Shown here one piece after another: positions 1 to 6,631 of a stretch of 7,828 nucleotides of DNA. Source of the DNA: Bacteroidota bacterium (GTDB lineage Bacteria > Bacteroidota > Kryptoniia > Kryptoniales > JAKASW01); the NCBI GenBank assembly GCA_021796055.1, contig JAJYOS010000279.1, positions 1 to 7,828 on the forward strand, in the 5' to 3' direction. The notes under the pieces are model-generated. The model was not told where the DNA came from and made no database searches. It saw nothing but the letters and a program-made list of their open reading frames with translations. Made by a program: the position numbers and the translations under genes. The stretch's first letter is position 1; each line of letters begins with the position of its first letter.

Positions 1-234
1 CAGTTCCAATTCCTGCAGCGCGAAGCCGGCAGAGTTACGTTCAACATTGTCAGGAACTCAGGCTACAGCGAAAAGGATACAAAGAAGATTCATTCTGAAC
101 TCATGAAAAAGCTCGGCGGCGATATGGAGCTCGACATAAAGTTTGTCGATTCGATCGAGGTTCCCAAAAGCGGGAAGTTCCGATTTCTGATACAGGAGCT
201 GCCTCTGTCATATGGAGACCATGAAAGACCTTAG
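1..234 (+). CDS. CapK/PaaK-like adenylate-forming enzyme, C-terminal fragment (5' end outside window)
   Basis: Frame 1 is open from the window edge to the TAG at 232-234 and gives 77 residues of a C-terminus. The pattern fits the small C-terminal domain of the phenylacetate-CoA ligase / CapK family: a beta segment (GRVTFNIV), a helix with KKIHSELMKKLGG, a strand DIKFVD, and the near-terminal IEVPKSGKFRFLIQ. The 'GKFR' motif close to the end holds the catalytic-type lysine/arginine of this domain. CapK members activate carboxylic acids as adenylates and are common in capsule and exopolysaccharide loci, whereas true PaaK makes phenylacetyl-CoA. The downstream DUF362 gene starts inside this one, so the two are translationally linked. 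That context favours a CapK-like envelope role over phenylacetate catabolism. The substrate cannot be read from this fragment. Confidence 0.72.
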   Translation, partial: QFQFLQREAGRVTFNIVRNSGYSEKDTKKIHSELMKKLGGDMELDIKFVDSIEVPKSGKFRFLIQELPLSYGDHERP

Positions 235-1747
235 TCAGTATTTCTCCAATCTCTCAGCTGCGATATACCAGGGTAAAACCGAATACCTCGGCGTGCCGCC
301 ATACGACGCTTCAGAACGGTATCCGGAATACGACACGAACTTCGGCATCAGCGGGACACACAATCCTGCATATGAAGGAGTCCGCGGAGTGTTGTACCTG
401 CTCGGTCTTGACGAGACTCACTACGGCACCCCGGAATGGAACCCGCTGAAGGATGTCATAACTCCGGGAGATACGGTCGTAATAAAACCGAATTTCGTGC
501 TGAGCGACCATTACAAGGGGGGAAACCTTTTCTCGATCATTACACATCCCTCCGTGATTCGGGCAGTTGTGGACTATGCTTACAAGGCGCTGGGCGGCGA
601 CGGGCGAATCATCATCGCCGACACCCCGCAGATGGATTGCGACTTTCAGGAGCTGCTCGAGCGGACACACCTCCTCTCTATATCCGATTTGTACCGGAGA
701 AAATTCGGATTCGAGATACCGATCAGAGATCTGAGGAATTTCTGGTTCAAATATAAGGACGAAAATTACGTCGCGAGCCAGGAGAACAGGAAGAAGCTTC
801 CCGGCGATCCGGAAGGAAGCGTCGTCGTCGACCTGGGGCAAAGGAGCGCTTTCGCCGCCGTTCAGAACACAAATTTCTACGGTGCCGACTACAACAGGGA
901 CGAAACCATAACACATCACATGAACGGCCGGCACGAATACATGGTGTCGAATACGATCCTCAGCGCAGATGTCCTGATATCGGTCCCGAAGCTGAAGGTG
1001 CATAAGAAAGTCGGGGTGACGCTGAATGCAAAGGGGCTGGTGGGTACGATCACGAACAAGAATTATCTCGTTCACTACACGCTCGGTACCCCCGAAAAGG
1101 GAGGCGACCAGTTTCCCGCTAACTTCCTGAAGGGGAAGGCGAAGCTAATAGTCAAAACGCAGAGGTTCCTCTACGACGCACTTCTCGCAAAGCAGAGCCG
1201 CTTCGGCAGCAAGTTGTTCCGACTGGCGTACGAGCCGTACCGGAAATTCCTCAAACCGTTTCTGAAGAGGACCACAGAGGAGCTTGTGCTCTTTGACGGC
1301 GGGAACTGGCACGGCAACGACAGTGCATGGCGAATGGTGTCAGACCTGATGAAGGTTTCCGTCTACGCCGACAAACGAGGCGTATTGCAGCAGAGCCCGC
1401 AGCGAAAGGTCTTCTCTGTAATAGACGGCATCGTCGGAGGCGAAGGAAATGGCCCGCTGTTCCCGGATGAAAGAAGAGCCGGGGTGGTGATTTCAGGCTA
1501 TAATCACCTCGGGGTCGATATCGCCGCCGCAAGGCTGATGGGATTCGACTGGCAGAAGCTTCCCTGGGTCATGGACCTGCTGCACAACAAGCATTTCAAC
1601 TTCTTCACGAGTGAGCCGGAGAATATCAGGACCGTGAGCAACAGGAACGAGCTGACCGACATCATGCATTCAGATAATTCATTCCTGTCTTTCGTACCGC
1701 ACCCCGGATGGGTGGGACACATCGAAATCAAGTTGCGACCTAAGTAA
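212..1747 (+). CDS. DUF362 domain-containing protein, probable cell-envelope/polysaccharide locus
   Basis: A 511-residue protein with the hallmarks of DUF362: VVIKPNFV at about residues 89-96, a Rossmann-like stretch with IIIADTPQ at 133-140, LISVPKLKVHKKVGVT at 255-270 followed by LNAKGLVGTI, and VIDGIVGGEGNGP at 403-415 followed by GYNHLGVDIAAARLMGF. There is no CxxC-rich ferredoxin domain; the only cysteine is near residue 143, so this is the non-Fe-S form. No signal peptide or membrane helix is visible. The biochemical activity of the family is not established. The start is uncertain: ATG 212 overlaps the upstream CDS by 23 nt with a GGAG 13 nt before it, while ATG 221 (residue 4) overlaps by 14 nt with a GGAG only 3 nt before it. 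The overlap implies translational coupling with the CapK-like gene. Confidence 0.85.
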   Translation: METMKDLSQYFSNLSAAIYQGKTEYLGVPPYDASERYPEYDTNFGISGTHNPAYEGVRGVLYLLGLDETHYGTPEWNPLKDVITPGDTVVIKPNFVLSDHYKGGNLFSIITHPSVIRAVVDYAYKALGGDGRIIIADTPQMDCDFQELLERTHLLSISDLYRRKFGFEIPIRDLRNFWFKYKDENYVASQENRKKLPGDPEGSVVVDLGQRSAFAAVQNTNFYGADYNRDETITHHMNGRHEYMVSNTILSADVLISVPKLKVHKKVGVTLNAKGLVGTITNKNYLVHYTLGTPEKGGDQFPANFLKGKAKLIVKTQRFLYDALLAKQSRFGSKLFRLAYEPYRKFLKPFLKRTTEELVLFDGGNWHGNDSAWRMVSDLMKVSVYADKRGVLQQSPQRKVFSVIDGIVGGEGNGPLFPDERRAGVVISGYNHLGVDIAAARLMGFDWQKLPWVMDLLHNKHFNFFTSEPENIRTVSNRNELTDIMHSDNSFLSFVPHPGWVGHIEIKLRPK

Positions 1748-1756
1748 GAACTGCCG

Positions 1757-2050
1757 TCATCGATGCCCGTGCGCGGCCTTGAGTGCCACCCGCTCCGCAC
1801 AAGAAGAGCGGAACCGCATTTGTTCTTGCTGCCAGGGCAGGCGGTTTTCCCAGTTCAGCATCAGTCCCCTGTCTATGTAATATGAAACCCCCAGGCTGGC
1901 GTTGTTTGTAATGTATCTTTGCTGTTCATTCCGGTCATGGAATGTCAAACCAAAGGATTCGGTGATCGACGTCACCAACCTGTCAACGCAATTGTCCGCG
2001 AAGGCACTTGAAATATCGGGAGTTTCTATCCAGCCGTATTTGAAACCAGT
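1757..2050 (-). pseudogene. Possible remnant of an outer-membrane beta-barrel gene
   Basis: This - strand frame is open from just after a TAA at 2051-2053 to the TGA at 1757-1759, about 97 codons. Its first part overlaps the end of the archaemetzincin gene in another frame. The central residues look like real protein: strand-like segments with alternating polar and aromatic residues, such as SITESFGLTFHDR, YITNNASLGVSYYIDRG and LMLNWENRL, resembling transmembrane hairpins of outer-membrane barrels. The tail (RSSCAERVALKAAHGHR) looks like random sequence. No ATG is present; the possible starts are TTG at 1978 and GTG at 1975, and neither has a convincing ribosome binding site. I infer a truncated relic of a barrel gene rather than a working gene. 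A chance open frame or a short functional gene are the alternatives. Confidence 0.33.
1790..1811. terminator. Weak stem-loop between convergent genes
   Basis: CCGCTC (1790-1795) pairs with GAGCGG (1806-1811) around a 10-nt loop, about 45 nt after the DUF362 stop codon. It lies where a terminator for the convergent transcripts is expected. No clean U-run follows on either strand; on the + strand there is only a loosely T-rich ATTTGTTCTT about 6 nt further on. It also lies inside the putative barrel remnant. The call rests mainly on position. Confidence 0.25.
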
Positions 2051-2565
2051 TTACCTCTGCATTCGGGGCAGAGCCTTTCCGTCTTCATGTCTATCTCTTC
2101 AACCCCCGTCGAGGAATGCATGACGCATAAATAATCGTTGCAGTGGAGCAAGCCGAAAGTGTGTCCGAGTTCGTGAACACTCTCTTTGAGGAGGCGCAGG
2201 TGGAGCAATTTCCTGTCTGCTCCGAGTCCGTATAACTCATCATTCAGCCTGTGCGAAGAGACCACTGCCACTTTACCGTCAAGCTGCGCCTCGCCGAACA
2301 CGTAGGTGAGAACCGGAACAAAGAGATCGCCCGAAGTCACCCCCAGTATTCTCCCGTCGAAGTCATCGAACCTATCGAGCAGAGCGGAGATTAGCGGTGT
2401 AGAGCCGTATTGGTTGCGCGACACATTGAAGGCAAACGACCCTTCGAGCGTCTGGGACCGGGATACTTCAACCCTCGGCCCAAACGCCCTGGTAAGGGGC
2501 TCCACCAGCGGATCGAGGAGGGAACGATCTATCGGGCTGATCGCCACGATTAGTATTGAAGACAT
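2026..2565 (-). CDS. amzA: Archaemetzincin family zinc metalloprotease
   Basis: A 179-residue protein carrying the full archaemetzincin signature. HELGH at 131-135 is followed by H141 (HExxHxxGxxH), giving three catalytic zinc ligands and the general base E132. C142, C147, C166 and C169 follow in the spacing that binds the second, structural zinc, and M149 corresponds to the family's Met-turn region. The length is normal for the family and there is no signal peptide, so it should act in the cytoplasm. Archaemetzincins are widespread in archaea, patchy in bacteria, and have no well-defined physiological substrate. The gene starts 32 nt after the sigma-54 regulator's stop codon on the same strand, so it is probably co-transcribed with the two-component system or under its control. 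The ribosome binding site is weak. The family call is firm; the role is unknown. Confidence 0.93.
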   Translation of the reverse strand: MSSILIVAISPIDRSLLDPLVEPLTRAFGPRVEVSRSQTLEGSFAFNVSRNQYGSTPLISALLDRFDDFDGRILGVTSGDLFVPVLTYVFGEAQLDGKVAVVSSHRLNDELYGLGADRKLLHLRLLKESVHELGHTFGLLHCNDYLCVMHSSTGVEEIDMKTERLCPECRGKLVSNTAG

Positions 2566-2597
2566 TGTCCAGGGCTCTGGTCCAGACGGGCAGGTTC

Positions 2598-3962
2598 CTA
2601 CGGTCTCTTCAAGCCGTACTTCGAGATTTTGCTGTACAGAGTCACGCGGTCAATTCCAAGAGCTTCGGCAGAACGCGTTATGTTCCATCCCATTTTCTGA
2701 AGCACCTTTTCGATGTGTATCTTTTCCCAGCTCGTCAGCAGATCGTTCTGGGGTGAATTCTGTTCCTGAATCTGAGACATCTGGAACGGCAGATCCTCCG
2801 GCCGGATAACGGGGGGTTTGGCAAGTACCATGGCGCGCTCGATCACGTTTTCAAGCTCGCGGACGTTACCAGGCCATCTGTTTCGGATTAGCAGGTCCAT
2901 AGCTTCCGGGTCGATATCGATCGTCGGCTTGCTCATCGAAGCGGCATATTTTTTCACAAAATGATTTACCAGCGGCGGAATGTCGACGCGCCTCTCCCTC
3001 AACGGGGGAATGAATATCGTAAACACATTTAACCTGTAGTACAAATCCTCGCGGAAACTTCTGTCGGCTATAGCCGCCTCCAGGTCTCGGTTGGTGGCGC
3101 ATATGATTCTGAAGTCGCTTGAGATCATTTCATTGCCGCCAACCCTTGTGAACTGTTTAGTCTCCAGGACCCGAAGAAGCTGAACCTGCATCTTTTGACT
3201 GATCGTCCCAATCTCATCGAGAAAGACTGTCCCTCCGTCGGCCATTTCAAATTTCCCTTTGCGGCGGTATTGTGCACCCGTGAAAGCGCCCTTCTCATGG
3301 CCGAAGAGCTCGCTTTCAAGGAGTGTCTCCGGAACCGCTCCGCAGTTGACCGTGATTATCGGGAAATACTTTCTCGAGCTGTTTGCATGAATCGTCCTGG
3401 CGACAAGCTCCTTGCCGGTACCGCTTTCTCCGCGAATCATGACGGTGGTATCCGTCTGGGCTACGGTTCTCGCCAGGTCGATCACCTTCTGCATCTGAGG
3501 GCTTTCCCCTACAATCTCATCCGCCCCTGAGAGCTCGGACATCTGCTGGCGCAGCCTCCAGTTCTCGTCGGTAAGTTTTTTCGCCCTGAACGCATTTTGA
3601 ACGAGATGTGTCAGGTGATCAGGATCTACCGGCTTTGTTATATAGTCGAATGCTCCCTCTTTCAACGCCTGAACCGCAGTGTCGACTGCGGCGAACGCAG
3701 TAATTATGATTATCGAGGCGTTCTTGTCGATCTCCTTCAGCCGCTTCTGCAGTTCCAGTCCGTCCATGCCGGGCATCTTTATGTCCAGAAGCATAACATC
3801 CCAGGGGCCTTCATTCATCAGACTCAATGCGCGATTGGCGTTTTCCGCCGTTCCGACCCGGTAGCCGTCTTCCTTGAACCATTTGCTAAGCGAGTCGCGA
3901 ACCGACAGCTCATCATCAACTACCAGTATGCTCGGTTGAAGCGCTTTATGATTGTTTGCCAT
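2598..3962 (-). CDS. NtrC-family sigma-54-dependent response regulator
   Basis: A 454-residue protein with the three NtrC-type domains. The receiver domain (about 12-125) has the acidic pair D16/D17, phosphoacceptor D60 in [12 protein letters not shown]88 and K110. The AAA+ sigma-54 interaction domain (about 148-385) has the Walker A GESGTGKE at 178-185, the sigma-54-contacting GAFTGA loop intact at 225-230, Walker B GGTVFLDE at 243-250, [10 protein letters not shown] at 303-312 and the sensor II motif [10 protein letters not shown] at 363-372. A Fis-type helix-turn-helix lies at about 412-452. All catalytic motifs are intact, so it should hydrolyse ATP and open sigma-54 promoters when phosphorylated. 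It starts 18 nt after the heme-kinase stop codon, which makes that kinase its likely partner. Its binding sites are unknown; no convincing -24/-12 promoter was found in the window. It resembles AtoC/ZraR-like regulators, but no specific gene name is justified. Confidence 0.96.
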   Translation of the reverse strand: MANNHKALQPSILVVDDELSVRDSLSKWFKEDGYRVGTAENANRALSLMNEGPWDVMLLDIKMPGMDGLELQKRLKEIDKNASIIIITAFAAVDTAVQALKEGAFDYITKPVDPDHLTHLVQNAFRAKKLTDENWRLRQQMSELSGADEIVGESPQMQKVIDLARTVAQTDTTVMIRGESGTGKELVARTIHANSSRKYFPIITVNCGAVPETLLESELFGHEKGAFTGAQYRRKGKFEMADGGTVFLDEIGTISQKMQVQLLRVLETKQFTRVGGNEMISSDFRIICATNRDLEAAIADRSFREDLYYRLNVFTIFIPPLRERRVDIPPLVNHFVKKYAASMSKPTIDIDPEAMDLLIRNRWPGNVRELENVIERAMVLAKPPVIRPEDLPFQMSQIQEQNSPQNDLLTSWEKIHIEKVLQKMGWNITRSAEALGIDRVTLYSKISKYGLKRP

Positions 3963-3980
3963 GCTCTCTTCTCAATTCTT

Positions 3981-5600
3981 TTACAAGCTTGAAATCTTGT
4001 CCGCAACCGGCTCGGAAGGGTTCACCGGGAGAGTTATTGTGAACGTGGTCCCTACATTGGACTCCGATTGAACATCAACCCTTCCGCCGTGTCTCTCTAC
4101 GATACCGTGAACGACAGCAAGGCCGAGCCCCGTCCCCTTCCCGTCCTTCTTCGTCGTGAAGAACGGCTCGAAGATGTGTTCCATGTCTTCCTTGTTTATG
4201 CCAATTCCGGTGTCGACAATTTTTATCTCAACGCCGCGTTTTTTCTCCTTCATTCTCATCTCGACAATGAGTGTTCCCCCATCGGGCATTGCCTCTATCG
4301 CGTTTATTTCGAGTGCAATCAGGGCCTGCTCAATTTGCTGCGGGTCACAGGTAGCTTCAGTGTGCCCTTCCGGCATTTTAAGCTCACACTTCACGTTGTG
4401 CATCGTAAGATGATGGGCTATCAGCTTCAGACTCTGTTCTATGATTGACCTAAGGTCCTGCGGCTGGAAATCGCCCACCTTTTGCCTGGAAAACAGGAGA
4501 AGGTTGCTGACAATATTGCCGCATCGGGCGCTCTCGTCAGCTATCATCGCAAGTTCTTCCTGCATCTCTTTGATTCTCTCCTCGGGGATGCTTTCCTTGC
4601 CGATTTTCTTCCTCAGCAGCTTAGCATACGCGAGTATCCCCGCAAGAGGATTGTTGAGTTCATGAGCTACGCTTGCGGCAAGCTTGCCCAGCGATGCCAT
4701 TTTTTCCATCTGCACCATGTTCGACAGCGCCCTGCGCAGTTCCGCCGTCTTCTGCTCCACCTTGTCCTCAAGTGTGTATGCCCATTGTGTCAGTTCATCC
4801 CTTGCACGGCCGAGCTCTTCGGTCATTTCATTGAATGATGTCGCCAGATCCCCGATCTCGTCGGAAGAATGCACCCTTATCCTGTGGTCGAGGTTTCCCT
4901 TCATGATCTCCTGTGTTCCCTGTGTCAGTTTCCGTACGGGGATATTAACCATAATCCAAATAAATAGTCCGGCAAAGACCGTGACGCTCAACACCATTAG
5001 AGCGCTGCCCATGTAAGTCGACGCTCTCAATTGGGCAAGGTCCGCATCCATACCTTTCAGCGGAAGCATGACATCAAGCACTCCGAGCACAGTCTGGGAC
5101 GACGGATGCTCGTGACACGGGGCGTTGTAGCAGCTGGGCTCATTCCTGATCGGTGTTATCACTCCGAGAACCCTGTAGCCCCTCGGCGAATAGAAGATTC
5201 TGGTCAGGGCCGAGGTCCTGTTCGTCGGAAGACTCTTCCCGGGGCTGTGGCAGACATTGCAGGCTTCTGCGTTCATGTTGACATACCTGCCCACTTCCGT
5301 TTCGACGCTGGAATATGTTATCTCACCCCGCTTATTGTAAATCCGGATCGCCTCTATCCCGGGTTCGGTTCCCAGCGTGTTGATCGTCTGATAAATATCC
5401 TTGCGCCTGTTCTCGAGCATGCTGTACCGCGTCGATCTCTTTATGAGATCACTTGTCCGCAATGCCCAGTCCGTTGTAATGCTCAAATACTTTTCATAGT
5501 GCCAATTCAGCATGACGGTTGTGAAGATTCCCGTAGAAACAAGCATTACGAGAAGTACGATTACGAAAAGCCTGAAGGCCAGAAATTTAGTGATACGCAT
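3981..5600 (-). CDS. Sensor histidine kinase with periplasmic c-type heme motifs (HAMP, HisKA, HATPase)
   Basis: A 539-residue membrane kinase. Transmembrane helix 1 is about residues 7-31, the periplasmic sensor region about 32-195, helix 2 about 197-219, and HAMP about 218-270. A coiled-coil linker leads to HisKA with H313 in the HELNNP box, and to the ATPase domain with an N-box (N433 in INAIEAM), DTGIGI at 463-468 and GKGTGLGLA near 487-495. The sensor region holds two heme-attachment signatures: CNVCH (C114, C117, H118) and the CX4CH form CYNAPCH (C157, C162, H163), the latter of the kind known from cytochrome c3. I infer that it binds two covalent hemes and reads redox state or a gas such as NO or O2. 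It starts 181 nt downstream of the GcvH-like gene and is followed by its likely partner, an NtrC-type regulator, 18 nt later. The ATG at 5600 gives a sensible N-terminal signal anchor. Confidence 0.94.
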   Translation of the reverse strand: MRITKFLAFRLFVIVLLVMLVSTGIFTTVMLNWHYEKYLSITTDWALRTSDLIKRSTRYSMLENRRKDIYQTINTLGTEPGIEAIRIYNKRGEITYSSVETEVGRYVNMNAEACNVCHSPGKSLPTNRTSALTRIFYSPRGYRVLGVITPIRNEPSCYNAPCHEHPSSQTVLGVLDVMLPLKGMDADLAQLRASTYMGSALMVLSVTVFAGLFIWIMVNIPVRKLTQGTQEIMKGNLDHRIRVHSSDEIGDLATSFNEMTEELGRARDELTQWAYTLEDKVEQKTAELRRALSNMVQMEKMASLGKLAASVAHELNNPLAGILAYAKLLRKKIGKESIPEERIKEMQEELAMIADESARCGNIVSNLLLFSRQKVGDFQPQDLRSIIEQSLKLIAHHLTMHNVKCELKMPEGHTEATCDPQQIEQALIALEINAIEAMPDGGTLIVEMRMKEKKRGVEIKIVDTGIGINKEDMEHIFEPFFTTKKDGKGTGLGLAVVHGIVERHGGRVDVQSESNVGTTFTITLPVNPSEPVADKISSL

Positions 5601-5781
5601 GGTTTTTGAGACGCCTCTTGGCAGTTTTCACAATTCTTATGCCGAGAAGGGTCATGACTTCAGGAGAAGATAGTGGCTCAAATCAGGATGAAATCGGCCC
5701 CGAAAGAGATAGCCAGTGACGACTCAGGAGTCGGGGTCTCGAAATTGGGTTGGGACGTGGCATAATTCCGCGAACTTCTTT
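5601..5781 (-). promoter_or_regulatory. Intergenic leader of the heme kinase with a dyad-symmetric element
   Basis: This 181-nt gap is the longest spacing in the - strand block and probably carries a promoter or leader for the kinase, regulator and archaemetzincin genes. It contains the inverted repeat CGACTC-AG-GAGTCG at 5720-5733, a 14-bp dyad about 120 nt upstream of the kinase start. CCCCGA (5698-5703) can also pair with TCGGGG (5731-5736), which would be mutually exclusive with the dyad hairpin. A dimeric regulator's operator, an activator site for the adjacent NtrC-type protein, or a folded RNA leader are all possible. I found no convincing sigma-70 or sigma-54 core promoter by eye. Confidence 0.3.
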
Positions 5782-6606
5782 TCAAGTCCTGATAGCCAGC
5801 ATTTTCTGCAGGAGAAATAGGAGCTTCTGAGGCCCGAGAAAATCTCTCAAATTCCTCGTGCGGGTTCCACCATCCAACAAAGTGACGCCGAGAGACGGGA
5901 CATGCTGATACTCTTCGATTATCTCGTGTTTGAACTGCTCCATCTGACTGCTGTACTCCATTCCGATTTCCTGAGCGTTCAGGAAACGCCTCGTTGTATT
6001 CTCTCCATCGGTCACTTCCAGATCACTTATCCAGCCCTTTCCGTACGGATCATTCTTAATGAGGGCTGCCGAATCCTTCAGTTGGAAATTGCTTCGGACG
6101 ACCCTGCCGGACAACGGCGAACGGACCGCTACCGTCCCGTCTTCGCATATCATCCATGCGAGCGGATTGTTGATGGCCTGCAGGGCGCCCCGCGGGGACA
6201 GTATCACGCTCCCCAGGCTTTCAAGGAGAAAGGCCGCGTAATGGTCCAGCCCTATACGATATATGTTGTCTTGCTCTTTCATAACCCAGACGTGATTACG
6301 TAAATACGATCTGTCGGCAGGCAATGAGACAGACATTGGGAGGGCAAAGAAACCGTTGAGCAAGCTGACGAGCATTTCACAACCAGATACGGCCTTCTCT
6401 TCGATTTTCGCTTCTACTGATCCGGCCGCCTTGGCGGTTAGAGGCATAGAAGAGGGGTGGGACTGTCGGTGCATGACTTGATCGAACGGGCAGTCCTCAC
6501 ATTCAAAATTACGGTCACACAACTTGTACGAGACCAGTCCCGCTTCAACCCAAATACAATTCATTTCGCCATCCGGGATCACTCTGTTGATCATTTTGTT
6601 TTCCAT
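5782..6606 (-). CDS. Cys-motif protein with a GcvH-like (lipoyl-fold) domain lacking the lipoyl lysine
   Basis: A 274-residue soluble protein in three parts. The N-terminus has a Cys cluster, C17-x12-C30-x5-C36-x2-C39 (KLCDRNFECEDCPFD), which could bind zinc or an Fe-S cluster. Residues about 104-200 match the glycine-cleavage H-protein fold: HVWVMKE, IYRIGLDHYAAFLLESLG, SPLSGRVVRSN, then NDPYGKGW. Counting back from the P of SPLSG, the position of the lipoylated lysine (ESVKA in classical GcvH) is occupied by D156 in CEDGTVAV, so the domain should not carry lipoate. The C-terminal part (about 205-274) is helical and ends with a conserved-looking VTLLDGG and LGPQK. Automatic pipelines would likely call it glycine cleavage protein H, but there are no other gcv genes here. 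It follows HybB by 25 nt, which suggests a redox-sensing or scaffold role with the respiratory complex. This is inference. Confidence 0.75.
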   Translation of the reverse strand: MENKMINRVIPDGEMNCIWVEAGLVSYKLCDRNFECEDCPFDQVMHRQSHPSSMPLTAKAAGSVEAKIEEKAVSGCEMLVSLLNGFFALPMSVSLPADRSYLRNHVWVMKEQDNIYRIGLDHYAAFLLESLGSVILSPRGALQAINNPLAWMICEDGTVAVRSPLSGRVVRSNFQLKDSAALIKNDPYGKGWISDLEVTDGENTTRRFLNAQEIGMEYSSQMEQFKHEIIEEYQHVPSLGVTLLDGGTRTRNLRDFLGPQKLLFLLQKMLAIRT

Positions 6607-6615
6607 GCCGCACCG

Positions 6616-6620
6616 CCTCT
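6616..6620 (-). promoter_or_regulatory. Ribosome binding site of the GcvH-like gene
   Basis: AGAGG on the - strand lies 9 nt before the ATG at 6606. It supports that ATG over the in-frame ATG at residue 5. It lies in the 25-nt gap after the HybB stop codon, consistent with one transcript for both genes. Confidence 0.55.
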
Positions 6621-6631
6621 ATGAATCATGT

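Noticed and set aside
311..1075. Long antisense open frame (254 codons) opposite the DUF362 gene
   Set aside because: It lies wholly within a well-supported coding region, shows no recognisable domain, and its composition is what the complement of a moderately GC-rich gene gives.
5701..5716. Possible sigma-54 promoter on the - strand (TGGC followed by TTTCG) before the heme kinase
   Set aside because: The -24 GG is present but the -12 GC element is not at the right spacing (TTCG instead of TTGC), so it does not meet the consensus.
5759..5785. Possible sigma-70 promoter on the - strand, TTGAAA and TATGCC
   Set aside because: The spacer is 15 nt and the -10 match is poor; the -35 overlaps the stop codon of the GcvH-like gene. 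Not convincing.
5772..5789. Hairpin GGACTT/AAGTTC at the stop codon of the GcvH-like gene
   Set aside because: Short stem with one G-U pair and no U-run after it; not a credible terminator.
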